Shown: positions 1 through 9,934 of the stretch, in pieces
Numbering within the stretch: the stretch's first letter is position 1
How the letters are laid out: each line of letters begins with the position of its first letter
Program-made: the position numbers and the translations under genes
DNA from: Euglena gracilis
Taxonomy: Eukaryota > Euglenida > Euglenophyceae > Euglenales
Reading direction: 5' to 3'
DNA length: 64,000 nucleotides
NCBI GenBank assembly: GCA_039621445.1
Contig: CP154956.1
Location: 48,279,291 to 48,343,290, forward strand
Notes under the pieces: generated by a model
What the model was told of the DNA's origin: nothing
Seen by the model: the letters and a program-made list of their open reading frames with translations, nothing else
Databases searched by the model: none

Positions 1-35
1 CAGGAATGTGGGGCGCTCCTAATCCTAATCCTAAT

Positions 36-92
36 CCCCGTACTGTTCCCATTGGGCCGTTAAGGGTCCCGGGGACGGGAATAGCTCGGGGG
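36..92. repeat. Short dispersed inverted repeat, copy 1
   Basis: A 55-bp unit (CTGTTCCCATTGGGC ... GGGTCCCGGGGACGGGAA) whose reverse complement is found almost unchanged at 41799-41850. In both places it abuts G/C runs, and the unit is itself an imperfect hairpin (GCTGTTCCC/GGGAACAGC). Confidence 0.85.
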
Positions 93-354
93 AGGGGGGG
101 GGGGCATGGTAATCGATTAATCAATTAATCGAAAGAAACCTTACGCCCAGGGCCACCTTTTGGCACTTTTCATTTTGGCCCCCAAACGCCAGTTTGGGCG
201 TGAAGCCAAAGCCCCAAGACACAGTTTCACAAGCAAATTTCCCTGAACCTCAGATGGTTTCATGGAAAAGCCTCTACAGAAAAGGACACCAAGCCACTTG
301 GTGTGGACGCGGGGGGGACGCTGGGGGGGGGGGGGCACAGTGTGAGGCATAGTT

Positions 355-640
355 GGCGTTTTTTTTTAAAAAAAACCAACGTGTTTTTTTTTAAAAAAAC
401 GCCAAAAAAGCATCAAAAAAAAGGGAAATTTCATTTAAAAAAAACCCGTTATGAAACACCCAAACCATACTTCGAATCCTACCGAGTTCAAAAAGTGCCA
501 AAAAATGGTCAAAAACATCCCAAAAAAAATGCAATTTTATGTCTCTTTCATTTTTGTGGAATAATTTTTTTGGGCAGAAATGACCCAGAAGTTGCCAAAA
601 ATGGTTAAAAACGTGTTCCGCCCACCAAATGCCTCCCCTG
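355..640. repeat. Dispersed repeat with T/A-run palindromes, copy 1
   Basis: Contains TTTTTTTAAAAAAAAC runs, then CGTTATGAAACACCCAAACC and GCCAAAAATGGTTAAAAACG. Related copies are at 8758-9055 and, split by a transposon, at 18300-19200. Not coding. Confidence 0.85.
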
Positions 641-653
641 AAATTCGTGGTCA

Positions 654-815
654 TGAACACGTTTTCAATGAGGGCATTTGTGGCAATGACACGTTTTCCA
701 TTAAGGCATCTGTGTTCAGGCACGTTTTCCATTAAGGCATCTGTGGCAATGACACGTTTTCCATTAAGGCATCTGTGTTCAGGCACGTTTTCCATTAGGG
801 CATCTGTGGCAACCC
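654..815. repeat. Tandem array of CCATTAAGGCATCTGTG units
   Basis: About five units of 26-29 bp alternating between spacers TTCAGGCACGTTTT and GCAATGACACGTTTT. The same array is at 3705-3850 and, reversed, at 5410-5475. It lies next to GGTCGG palindromes in each place. Confidence 0.88.
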
Positions 816-849
816 CGAGCAGGAAGCAAAAATCGCTGTCATGAAAAAT

Positions 850-1075
850 CGCGTGCGGTTGAGAGGCCGGGTGGTCCTCAACGGGTGAGGCGGGTCGGCT
901 CCGTGCGGATGATTGGCTATGACGATCCCGGAGGTCGTACCGACCATGGTCGGGCCGACCATTGACTATGGCCTATCGACCATTGGAGGTCGGGCCGACC
1001 TGGTCGGCCCGACCTCCAATCATCCGCATTACCCCCCCCCTTTTTTTGAAATTTAAGCCCCCCCCCCCCGGAAAC
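850..1075. repeat. GGTCGGSCCGACC palindrome element
   Basis: Several copies of the 13-mer palindromes GGTCGGGCCGACC and GGTCGGCCCGACC, bounded by TCCGTGCGGATGATTGG and by GCATTACCCCCCCC-TTT-AAATTTAAGCCCC. Sister copies: 2900-3065, 5475-5580, 6420-6600, 9060-9240. Confidence 0.88.
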
Positions 1076-1184
1076 TTGAATCAGTATTCAGTAAAATTTG
1101 ACTCAAAATGCATGGAAAAACATTGGAATGAGCTTGAAACTGGCAAAAAAACGTCCCATGTTAAAGAAAGTGACCCTAATGAAC

Positions 1185-1795
1185 TTAGTCGGCCTACGGC
1201 CTCCTCCTCCGGGGGGCCCCCCCCCCCCCCCCCGACCCCCCCCGCCCAAAATAACAATATCCCCTTGTGTGTGCAAGGCAACGGTGGCCAAAACGCGCAT
1301 CCGAACAAAATCCTTTTGTGTGTGCAAGGCAAGGATGGCCAAAACGCGCCCCCCAACAAACTCCTTTTGTGCTAACTTAGTCGGCCTACAGCCTCCTCCG
1401 GGGGGGGCTTCCGCCCCCCCCCCCCTCGAACCCCCCCCCCCGCCCAAAATAACAATATCCCCTTGTGTGTCAAGGCAAGGGTGGACAAAACGCGCACCGT
1501 AACAAACTCCCTTTGTGCTAACTTAGTCGGCCTACGGCCTCCTCCGGGGGGGGGGGGCTGCCGCCCCCCTCCCGGACCCCCCCCCGACCAAAATAACAAT
1601 ATCCCCTTGTGTGTGCAAGGCAAGGGTGGACAAAACGCGCACCGTAACAAAATCCTGTTGTGTGTGCAAGGCAAGGATGGCCAAAACGCGCCCCCCAACA
1701 AACTACCTTTGTGCTAACTTAGTCGGCCTACGGCCTGCTCCGGGGGGGGGGGCCACCGCCCCCCCGGCCCCCCCCCGCCCAAAATAACCTAACTG
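1185..1795. repeat. Tandem repeat, unit about 150-200 bp, with GTCGGCCTACGGCC start
   Basis: Units start TGCTAACTTAGTCGGCCTAC near 1183, 1369, 1516 and 1712 and carry a C/G-run segment, AAAATAACAATATCCCCTTG and GGCAAGGATGGCCAAAACGC. One inverted unit is at 5095-5225 and a partial one at 10025-10110. Confidence 0.88.
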
Positions 1796-2640
1796 TATCC
1801 CTAACCCTAACCCTAATCCCCAGCCCTAACCGTATCCCTAACCCTAACTCTAACCCTAGCCCTGACCCTAACTCTAACCCTAACCCGAACCCTATCCGTA
1901 TCCCTAACCCTAACTGCATCCCTAACCCTAACCGTATCCCCAACCCAAACTCAAAACGTATCCCTGGCCCGAACTCTAACCCAAACCGTATCCCTAACCC
2001 TAACAATAACCGTAACACTAACCGTATCCCTAACCCTAACCCTAATCCCCAGCCCTAACCGTATCCCTAACCCTAACTCTAACCCTATCCCTAACCCGAA
2101 CCGTATCCCTAACCCTAACTCTAACCCTAACAGAAACCCTAACCGTATCCCTAACCCTAACTCTAACCCTAGCCCTAACCCTAACCGTATCCCTAACCCT
2201 AACCCTAACCCTAACCCGAACCCTATCCGTATCCCTAACCCTAACCCTAACTGCATCCCTAACCCTAACCGTATCCCCAACCCAAACTCAAACCGTATCC
2301 CTGGCCCGAACTCTAACCCTAACCGTATCCCTAACCCTAACAATAACCGTAACACTAACCGTATCCCTAACCCTAACCCTAATCCCCAGCCCTAACCGTA
2401 TCCCTAACCCTAACTCTAACCCTATCCCTAACCCGAACCGTATCCCTTACCCTAACTCTAACCCTAACCGAAACCCCAACCGTATCCCTAACCCTAACTC
2501 TAACCCTAGCCCTAACCCTAACCGTATCCCTAACCCTAACCCTAACCCTAACCCGAACCCTATCCGTATCCCTAACCCTAACCCTAACTGTATCCCTAAC
2601 CCTAACCATAACTGTATCCCTAACCCTAATTCTAATCGAA
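1795..2640. repeat. Degenerate telomere-like block (CCCTAA type) with higher-order repeats
   Basis: Hundreds of bases of CCCTAA and variants (CCGTAT, CCCTAT, CCCGAA, CCCTGG). The order of variants recurs: the run CCCTAATCCCCAGCCCTAAC appears near 1812, 2037 and 2371. The block is therefore built of tandem units of about 230-330 bp, not pure telomerase product. Long RVRVRDT-type reading frames here are artefacts. Confidence 0.9.
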
Positions 2641-2713
2641 TTTTTTCAAAAATGGGACGTTTTTTGCCAGTTTGGAGGTCATTCCAATGTGTTTTTATGC
2701 ATTTTCAGCCAAA

Positions 2714-2886
2714 TTACCATGCCCCCCCCCCATATAAGACCCCCCCCATATAAGACCCCCCCTGGCCAGCCGAAGGCCGGCCCTTTGGCCGGGACCGACA
2801 CCCCCCATATAAGACCCCCCCCCATATAAGACCCCCCTGGGATTTTGGCTCCCGAGGGGGGGTCTTATATGGGGGGGGCATGGTAA
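2714..2886. repeat. Poly-C-capped inverted-repeat element (CATATAAGA variant)
   Basis: Ends TTACCATGCCCCCCCC-CATATAAGAC and exact complement. The CATATAAGACCCCCC unit is also repeated inside. No target duplication seen. Confidence 0.85.
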
Positions 2887-2899
2887 GAGAATCAAATTT

Positions 2900-3065
2900 T
2901 GAGGGGGGGGGGCTTAAATTTCAAAAAAGGGGGGGGTAATGCGGTTGATTGGAGGTCGGGCCGACCTGGTCGGCCCGACCTCCAGTGGTCGATAACGGCC
3001 AGGTCGGGCCGACCATGGTCGGTACGACCTCCGGGATCGTCATAGCCAGTCATCCGCCCGGGGCC
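2900..3065. repeat. GGTCGG palindrome element, copy 2
   Basis: G-run, CTTAAATTTC, G-run, TAATGCGGTTGATTGG, then GGTCGG palindromes and GTACGACCTCCGGGATCGTC. It lies immediately next to the zinc-finger end of the 3.05-3.65 kb recombinase-related copy. Confidence 0.85.
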
Positions 3066-3649
3066 AGGCGGGTCGGGGGCACTCTACAACACGACAGAAC
3101 GGGTCGGGGGCACAACGACAGGGAGTGGCGGACATCACGGCACACGACACGCTTTACACAAAAAAGAGCCATACTTTGGTGGCCGCCGCAAATCTTGGCA
3201 ATGAAAATGAATGCCAAACCGCAGGCGTCACAGACAACTTTGTTCAGCTCCACACAATTTGGATTTTTGGGAATGGCAACACCACAAAAACCACATTTCT
3301 CCTGTTTTATAGGCAGTCGGGACACAGCACGAGGCACAGGGGGTTGGTCAGGAGGGAACGGAGCTGCTGACCGCAGGAGAGGAACGTTGCTCGGCGGTGG
3401 GAAAGACAGACGGAACATCGGTCAGGTCCTGATTTTCGACCGAGTGTTCCTCGCTTGGTGGGGCGCAAAAATTTGCCCAAGTTGACCACCGTGCAACGTT
3501 CCGCGCCGTAGCTGCAAGGTGCCATGAAGGGGGTCAACCTTCGGCTTCTTGGCATCTTGCTGGTATACCGCAAGAGCAGCCAGGAACAGTTCCGTCCTAG
3601 GGGGAGGTGGCAAAAGACCATTCACAAAGTTTGCCGTGCGTTTAGCCAT
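3050..3649 (-). pseudogene. Short recombinase-related gene copy, decayed
   Basis: Minus frame from ATG at 3649 reads MAKRTANFVNGLLPPPPRTE then LFLAALAVYQQDAKKPKVDP, the same N-terminal domain as the 6.7-kb copy (near-identical DNA). Downstream, in other frames, comes SRLPIKQEKCGFCGVAIPKN and VVCDACGLAF, the first half of a PHD-like zinc finger. The His and later Cys ligands are lost. Multiple frame changes. No catalytic domain. Confidence 0.7.
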
Positions 3650-3704
3650 ACTGGGAGGGCTGCGGAAAAAAGAAAAAAAAGAAAGGGGGGGGGGGTGGGG
3701 TGAC

Positions 3705-3850
3705 ACGTTTTCAATGAGGGCATTTGTGGCAATGACACGTTTTCCATTAAGGCATCTGTGTTCAGGCACGTTTTCCATTAAGGCATTTGTGGCAATGACA
3801 CGTTTTCCATTAAGGCATCTGTGTTCAGGCACGTTTTCCATTAGGGCGCC
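3705..3850. repeat. Tandem CCATTAAGGCATCTGTG array, copy 2
   Basis: Same alternating units as at 654-815, now 5' of the recombinase-related ATG (minus strand), so GGTCGG palindromes and this array bracket that gene copy. Confidence 0.88.
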
Positions 3851-3899
3851 GTTTTTTGGTCCGAATTTCACAAATTCGCGTTCTTAACCCCTTGCGTGA

Positions 3900-5094
3900 A
3901 TCATGACCACGAATTCCAGGGCAGGCATTTGGCGGGCTCTGAACACGTTTTTAAACAAATTGTGGCTGAGCCCAGATTTCAGCCTGAAAACGTGTTCAGC
4001 CAGGGGGCCCCCTTCGGGGGCCCCCTGAACACTCCCTGAACGCTCGGCCACAATTTGTGAGTAGAAAATATGCATTCAAATTTTTTTTGTGCAAAACCTT
4101 GTTGGCGTTTTTTTTTTTGCTTTTTTGAAAAAAACATTGTTAAATTTAAAAAAAACAACAACCGGCGTCCAAAAAAAACAAGCTGCCAACTATGGTGTGA
4201 AGAAAGAGGAAGCACTAGACTCGTAAGGTGACGACCTTCACCCGTCACGCGGGCCAACTGGGTTTTTGTCAGGGCAAGGATAATTTTTTCTGACTTCACA
4301 CTTGTTTTTGCGACGTTCTTTTTCCTTCTCCCCTCAACTTTGTTTGCTCACAATGCCGCAAGGTTGACGGCTTGTTTTTTTTGAAACAAAAAAAACATGT
4401 TTTTTTAAAAAAAATATGTTTTTTTAAAAAAACAAAAAAAACGTCATGGAGGGTTTGGGGGAAAATTTTTTTACAATGTTTTTTTTTAGAAAAAAGGTCA
4501 CTTTTTATCTCTGCAGCATTCATTTTTTTGTTGTTTTTTTGGGTTGAAAGCATGATTTTTCGCACCAGAAAACACAGATTTGGAAATACTTTTACACATT
4601 AAAAAAAAACTTTAGAGGGCCGGTGATGCCTAATTTGACAAAATATTCAGGTAGATTCCTAATTTTGAGGCATAAATTTTGCAAAATTTGGAATGGTGAT
4701 GCCTAATTTGGTGTCAAAATGCTAATTTTAGGTTGGGGATTCCTAATTTGGAGCCTAAAAAGGATTTTTCCCCAAAGAATTCGTTTTTGGTGATTCCTAA
4801 TTTGGCCACCGAAAATGTGATGTTCCCCCGTGAACCCCCCCCCTCCGTTACCCCCCTCGTGACCCCCCCCCGTGACCCAAACCACCCCCGAAAAATTTTC
4901 TTCAAAAAATGGCTATTTCGCAAGGAAAAAGGTCAATTTTTGCTTTTTCAAAAAAAACATGTTTTTTTGCGTTTTTTTTCAAAAAAAACATGTTTTTTTG
5001 TGTTTTTAAAAAAAAACAAAAAAAACGTCAACCCTGCAATGCCGGAACATTTCAGAAAAGCCGCTACAAAAGGACACCAAGCCACTTGGTGGGG
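3900..5094. repeat. Gene-free A/T-run repeat region
   Basis: Holds a GGGGGCCCCCTTCGGGGGCCCCC hairpin (about 3998-4024), T/A-run palindromes such as AAAAAACATGTTTTTTT (4385-4440 and 4948-5025), and degenerate GGTGATGCCTAATTTG repeats (4620-4800). No gene supported. Confidence 0.7.
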
Positions 5095-5225
5095 ACGCAA
5101 GAGATTTTGTTGGGGGGCGCGTTTTGGCCATCCTTGCCTTGCACACACACGGGGATTTTGTCATTTTAGGCGGGGGGGGGGGTCCGGGGGGGGCGTCCGC
5201 CCCCCGGAGGAGGCCGACTAAGTTC
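5095..5225. repeat. Inverted copy of the 1.2-1.8 kb tandem unit
   Basis: Reverse complement of the GTCGGCCTAC...GGCCAAAACGC unit, single copy. Confidence 0.85.
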
Positions 5226-5253
5226 GCGGTTTTCAATTTTTTTTCTACACACA

Positions 5254-5311
5254 AATTGTGGTTGAGCCCAGATTTCAGGCTGAAATCTGGGCTCAGCCAC
5301 AATTTGTTTAA
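5254..5311. repeat. Hairpin ACAAATTGTGG...
   Basis: Perfect or near-perfect 27-bp arms ACAAATTGTGGTTGAGCCC and complement around a GC centre. A scrambled relative is at 3955-4065. Confidence 0.85.
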
Positions 5312-5409
5312 AAAAACGTGTTCAGAGCCCGCCAAATGCCTGTCCTGAAATTCGTGGTCATGATTCACGCCAAACGCGAAAATGTGAAATTTGGACCAAA
5401 AAAAAGGCG

Positions 5410-5580
5410 CCCTAATGGAAAGTGCCTAACCACAGATGCCTTAATGGAAAACGTGTCATTGCCACAGATGCCGGCCCCGAGCGGATTTCCGGTGGTGGTC
5501 GCTGTGGTGGTCGGCCCGACCACCATTTTTTTGCACTACCCCCCCCCTTTCTGGAGATTTAAGCCCCCCCCCCTTGAAAA
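5410..5580. repeat. CATCTGTG array plus GGTCGG element (reverse)
   Basis: Two or three CAGATGCCTTAATGGAAA units, then GGTGGTCGGCCCGACCACC and C-run/AAGCCCCC end. Mirror of the 6420-6650 arrangement. Confidence 0.8.
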
Positions 5581-5900
5581 TTTTTTTTGTCCAAATCACC
5601 CCAACACCAGTCAAAACCCACCCAAATGGCTCCAGAACCCCCCAATCGGGGGTGAATATGCAAAAACTTGGGGGGGATATGCCCATTTTGGGCCACTTTT
5701 GGCAAAAGAACACCTCTCCCCATCTGATTTTCAATATAATGGCAAAATTTTGCACAAAAAGGACTTAGCACTCAAATATGCTGATGGCGTTTTCCTGTGT
5801 CCAAAAAGAATTTATGAGGTTATTTGAAGGAGTAGGGTTAGGATTACGATTCTTATCCAAACAGCAGGACATTTCCCGCTCAACGTTGTTAGATTGGTCT
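5581..5900. other. No gene seen
   Basis: Low-complexity A/C-rich sequence with a short telomere-like stretch at 5825-5845. Open frames have no recognisable content. Confidence 0.5.
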
Positions 5901-6051
5901 CTACAAGGTACCCAGCGAACCCAAAGAGCCGCCCAACTAGGGTTAAAAACATGGGGGGACCCTCGCTCGGCGCCTTCGGCGCCTCGCTCGGGTCCCCCCA
6001 TGTGTATTAACCCTAGTTGGGCGGCTCTTTGGGGTAGCTGGTACCTTGTAG
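5901..6051. repeat. 151-bp near-perfect palindrome with TTCG centre
   Basis: Arms run from CTACAAGGTACC to its complement. The core is CGCC-TTCG-GGCG, an outer stem includes AAAGAGCCGCCCAACTAGGG, and only a few mismatches occur. No coding content. Confidence 0.93.
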
Positions 6052-6117
6052 GGCCCAATTTATCACGTTTCTGAACAGCCAGCTGTAGTCCTCAAAATTG
6101 AAATTTTTCTAAGCCGG

Positions 6118-6235
6118 TCAATGAAGGAGTAGGGTTAGGGTCAGGGTTAGGGTTAGGGTTCGGATCAGGGTTAGGTACAGGGTTAGGGTTAGGTATACGG
6201 TTAGGGTCAGGGTTAGGTTTAGGGTTTTGGTATAG
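6118..6235. repeat. Interstitial telomere-like repeats (TTAGGG orientation)
   Basis: Repeats of GGGTTAGGGTTAGG with interspersed TACAGG, TATACGG and TCAGGG variants, opposite in orientation to the 1.8-2.6 kb block. A short sister stretch sits at 5825-5845. Both start TGAAGGAGTAGGGTTAGG and bracket the long hairpin at 5901-6051. Confidence 0.85.
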
Positions 6236-6419
6236 GGGTTTTGGGGGCTAGGCAGTCAAGTTCGGGTCCCGTAACCCCCCCCCCTTGTCTGGTTAAGTTC
6301 GGACCACGACAGGGGGGGTCCCGCGGGACCCCCCCCCCCGGTGCCTGGGCTCCTTTGTTATTTGAGGGGGGTGCGGGGTGGTGACCAAGTGACTTACAAA
6401 AGCGACTCAGCTCTGTTTT

Positions 6420-6650
6420 CCCCGAGGGGGGGGGGGGGCTTAAATCTCCAGAAGGGGGGGGGGGTAGTGCAAAAAAATGGTGGTCGGCCCGACCACCACA
6501 GGTCGGGCCGACCATGGTCGGCCCGACCACCATTGGTCGGCCCGAACATGGTCGGCCCGACCACCACGACGGCGACCACCGGAAATCCGCACGGAGCCAC
6601 AGATGCCCAAATGGAAAATGTGTCATTACCACAGATGCCCTAATGGAAAC
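6420..6650. repeat. GGTCGG element plus CAGATGCC units, 5' of recombinase-related copy
   Basis: G-run/CTTAAATCTCC start, multiple GGTCGGSCCGACC palindromes, GGAAATCCGCACGGAGCC, then CAGATGCCCTAATGGAAA. Ends about 45 bp before the ATG at 6696. Confidence 0.82.
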
Positions 6651-6695
6651 GTGTTACCCCCCCCTTTCCCCCTTTTTTTTCAGAGCCCTCCCACT

Positions 6696-7340
6696 ATGGC
6701 TAAACACACGGCAAACTTTGTGAATGGTCTTTTGCCATCTCCCCCTAGGACGGACCTGTTCCTGGCTGCTCTCGCGGTATACCAGCAAGATGCCAAGAAG
6801 CCGAAGGTTGACCCCCTTCATGGAACCTTGCTGGCACAGGGCAACACGAAGAAAAAGTCTGGCTCCGTACTGTAGGTGCAGAGCTTGCTGCTGTTGCCAA
6901 CTGTTAAACACTGTCAACATCGGTAAGCATCTTATCCTGAGCTGGATGATTTCTTTGTTGCCTAGACGGGATGGGAGCTGGAACCCAGCCTGTTGTTCGA
7001 TGAGGCGAGCGTCATTGAACAATGTGTGGCTCAACGTGCGCAACAGTCGGGAAGTATATTTGTTTCAGGGAATCGTTCGGCAACCTCTTTTCATACATAC
7101 GTGAATGCCGTCGCTCGGGCAGTCCGCAAAACCACGACAAGGGAGTTGTGTTGCCTTTTGCAGAGCGCCAACCCCCCCCCCCCCGACCAACTCCCTCTGC
7201 CTCGTGATGTGTCCCGACTGCCTATAAAACAGGACAAATGTGGTTTTTGTGGTGTTGCCATTCCCAAAAATCCAAATCATGTGGAGCTGAGGAAAGTGGT
7301 GTGTGACGCCTGCGGTTTGGCATACCATTTTCATTCAGGG
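6696..7340 (+). pseudogene. Short recombinase-related gene copy, decayed
   Basis: From ATG 6696: MAKHTANFVNGLLPSPPRTD then LFLAALAVYQQDAKKPKVDP; a stop follows at 6873. From about 6966 the frame resumes with LFDEASVIEQCVAQRAQQSG, SFHTYVNAVARAV and SRLPIKQDKCGFCGVAIPKN...VVCDACGLAYHFH. The zinc finger has its first four Cys and the His but runs into a GAGGTA repeat before the last ligands. A GT-AG pair at 6922/6965 looks like an intron but does not restore the upstream frame. Confidence 0.7.
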
Positions 7341-7412
7341 CTGGATAGAGGTAGAGGTAGAGGTCAAAGTCCTCTACCTCAATCTGACTCTACCTCTACC
7401 TCTACCTCTGTG
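7341..7412. repeat. GAGGTA / TACCTC inverted microsatellite
   Basis: (GAGGTA)n followed by (CTCTACC)n, able to fold. It cuts off the zinc-finger frame of the 6.7-7.3 kb copy. Confidence 0.85.
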
Positions 7413-7437
7413 TCACCTCTATGTCCATAAAATGTCA

Positions 7438-7633
7438 TACCCCCCCCCTTTATTTGAGCACACCCACGGGCCAAAGGACCCCCCAAATGCTCAAATAAGG
7501 GGGGGTCAAATAAGGGGGGGGGGTCAAAAATTCCTTTAGAAATAGGGCAAAAAAATTTTTCGGCGCATGAAAATTTTTTTTCCCCGGACCCAAATGCTCA
7601 ATTAAGGGGGGGGTCAAATAAAGGGGGGGGGTA
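7438..7633. repeat. Poly-C-capped inverted-repeat element (TTTATTTGA variant)
   Basis: Ends TACCCCCCCCCTTTATTTGA and exact complement; internal TCAAATAAGGGGG repeats. No coding content. Confidence 0.85.
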
Positions 7634-8200
7634 AAGTGGTGCCAATAAGGGCCACAAAAGGCTCCAAATGCCTCAAATTTGGCAAATCAGCATCTCAACG
7701 CATCTTACTAAGGTTGGGGATGAGAAAAAAATATGCGGATTGGGAATGAGAAAAAAATATCCAGATGGGTGGTTTCAAAAATTGTCGGTCGATTTCCATT
7801 CCATTGAAATCTGTTGCTGGTCAGATTGGGAATTTTTAGTGACTTTTTGGACATTTTGGATTTCCCTTTCTTTTCGACATTTTTGGTCCTATGGGGTTGT
7901 GGAGGCGTTATGGACCAGACCAAATTTTGTGGTCAGGTGATCACAGCTGGCTGAACTTTGGATGGAACAGACGGAAGGACGGAACTTAAGATTATCATTT
8001 TCTGGAACTTCAGAAAAAGCATTCGGCAAATTTGCCCTGAACCAGTTGTCATCACTGGTCATCTGAAAGAAAAGCTTTCGGGTGAGGAGTGATTTGGCAA
8101 TGTTAAACCTATTTTCTGGGCTCGCCTGTATTGCAATTCTATTCTATTGCAAGGCAGTGTGTTCCTAGCAACATGGCTTTGGTCAAAATCTGTGTTTCTA
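7634..8200. other. No gene seen
   Basis: A/T-rich with GTCGGTCGATTTCC motifs shared with 8.45-8.75 kb; no supportable frame. Confidence 0.5.
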
Positions 8201-8201
8201 A

Positions 8202-8293
8202 AAAAACGCAGACTCTGACCTGAGTTTGTGTTTCGAAACGCTGAGTATGTTTCTGCGTTTCGAAACGCAGACTCAGGTCAGAGTCTGCGTTTA
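8202..8293. repeat. Hairpin AACGCAGACTCTGACC...
   Basis: About 22-bp arms (AACGCAGACTCTGACCTGAG and complement) enclosing GTTTCGAAACG palindromes. Confidence 0.88.
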
Positions 8294-8483
8294 AGACACA
8301 GTTCTTGATATAGAGATTGTTTCTTTCAAAATGAAAGAAAAAAGCATTCCGAAAAAAAAGGAACAAAAGGTTGGTCGACATTAACGGATTTCAGGCTGAA
8401 ACTTAAAATGTCCCAAAACGGAACAAAAGGGCATTCAAAAAAAGGAAACAAAAGGTCGGTCGATTTCCAAGACATCGGAATCC

Positions 8484-8549
8484 GTTTATGTCAGTCGATT
8501 TCCATTCAGGCGCCCGTTTATGTCAGTCGATTTCCATTCAGGCGCCCGT
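8484..8549. repeat. 33-bp tandem duplication
   Basis: Two adjacent copies of a unit ending GTCAGTCGATTTCCATTCAG plus GCGCC. Confidence 0.9.
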
Positions 8550-8651
8550 TAATGGGCCAAAAACCACTTTTTTGACCATATTTCCTTCCAGGTGGTTCGG
8601 TCGAATGAATACCAAGACAGGCGTCGGGCCCAGACAAGATAGGTTTTAGAA

Positions 8652-8755
8652 AAATCGACTGACACTAACAGATTCATCAGGGGCGCCGGGCGGATCGCTT
8701 CGCTCGCTCGCGCCCGGCGCCCCTGCTGAATCTGTTAGTGTCGGTCGATTTTTGT
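8652..8755. repeat. Hairpin ending GATTCATCAGGGGCGCC
   Basis: Long arms AAATCGACTGACACTAACAG and complement, inner GGGGCGCCGGGCG/CGCCCGGCGCCCC and CGCTTCGCTCGCTCGCG centre. Same G/C-box-plus-loop design as the 5.9 and 21.7 kb palindromes. Confidence 0.88.
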
Positions 8756-8757
8756 AT

Positions 8758-9055
8758 AGAAAAAACTCGTTATGAAACTCCCAAACCATACTTTGAATCC
8801 TACTCAGTTCAAAAACTGCCAAAAATGGTCAAAAACATCCCAAAATGCAACAAAAATGGAATTTTATGACTTTTTCTCATTTTTGTGGAAGGAAGTTTTT
8901 GGCAGAAATCACCCAGAAGTTTCCAAAAATGATTGAAAACGTTCATTCAAAAAAATTTCCATGCAAAACCTAGTGGGCGTTTTTTTGTTTTTTTAAAAAA
9001 AACATTGTTAGAATTATTAAAAAAACAAAAAAAACAACGTAAAAAAAACAGGCCG
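8758..9055. repeat. Dispersed T/A-run repeat, copy 2 (uninterrupted)
   Basis: Preserves the empty target CCATACTTTGAATCCTAC that is split in the 18.4-kb copy; ends in TTTTTTTAAAAAAAACATTG runs. Confidence 0.88.
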
Positions 9056-9059
9056 GCCC

Positions 9060-9240
9060 ACTATGGGGGGGGGGGGCTTAAATTTCCGAAAAGGGGGGGT
9101 TAATGCTGTTGATTGGAGGTCGGCCCGACCTCCAATGGTTGATATGCCATAGCCAACGGTCGGCCCGACCTAGGTCGGCCCGACCATGGTCGGTACGACC
9201 TCCGGGATCGTCATAGCCAATCATCCGCACGGAGCCGCAG
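9060..9240. repeat. GGTCGG palindrome element, copy
   Basis: Same start, palindromes and GTACGACCTCCGGGATCGTC block as at 2900-3065; ends CATCCGCACGGAGCCGC. Confidence 0.85.
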
Positions 9241-9299
9241 AGATCGATGAGCCATGGCCAATGGTCGGCCCGACTCCAGAAGTAGCCTGGCCATTATTC

Positions 9300-9560
9300 C
9301 GCACGGAGCCGCTTTGTATGGGTCAAAAAAGTCGGAAAAAATCAACAAAAATTGCCCCAAACAATGTTTTTTTGGCCCACCTGACCCGGAAAAAAACTGT
9401 TTTCGAGCGTTTTTTGGTTCATGTGTTTTGGCCTGACTGGGCCGCTTGGCCGCACCCAGCCGGGCCACCGGGCCGTCAGGCTTTGAATGCACATTCTTGG
9501 TCATTTTTACGGGCTTTTTGGTCATCTTTGCCAAAAAAAAAGATGAAAAAATTTGTTTGC
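9300..9560. repeat. Dispersed GACCCGGAAAA / CAATGTTTTTTTGG repeat
   Basis: Related to stretches at 26000-26050, 27290-27500, 48100-48510 and 52930-53160 (GACCCGGAAAA, GGCCAAAAAACATGGTTTTG and their complements). Confidence 0.7.
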
Positions 9561-9664
9561 AGTCCCGATCATAGTCTCGATCCCCATTCAGTGAATCCTT
9601 GCCCATTGTCTTGTTCGCAAGGAGTGGCGAGGTGGGCCCGACATGGCGTGGCGAGGGGGTCCGA

Positions 9665-9900
9665 AAAGGGGGGGGAGGGGGGAGGTTCGGCACGTCTGAC
9701 GAGGACCCTCGGCCATCAGGGGGGGGGGTCCCCATTTTGCCGTGCCGAGGGGGTCAGTCCCCCTAGGGGGGGGGGGGGTCCACCATGGCGGACAGCCGGA
9801 ATTTCCCAAAGGAAAATTCATTTGTATGATTCGGCATGTTGTGCCAAGGGGGTCGGCTGACCAGGGGCCCATTTTGCCGTGCCGAGTCCGACCATCAGGG
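9665..9900. repeat. GGTTCGGCACGTCTGACGAG repeat, copy 1
   Basis: Shared, inverted, with 29331-29515: GAGGACCCTCGGCC, GGTCCCCATTTTGCCGTGCC, GGTCCACCATGGCGGACAGCC, GGAAAATTCATT. Confidence 0.85.
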
Positions 9901-9934
9901 GGCGGGGGGGCTCCCAGGTCTGGCGTGGGGGGTT

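Noticed and set aside
1951-2609. Open frames of the form RVRVRDTV and LGLGIRLG
   Set aside because: They are translations of degenerate CCCTAA repeats.
3705-3850. CRISPR-like regular repeats
   Set aside because: Spacers are themselves two alternating repeat units, not unique, and the DNA is eukaryotic.
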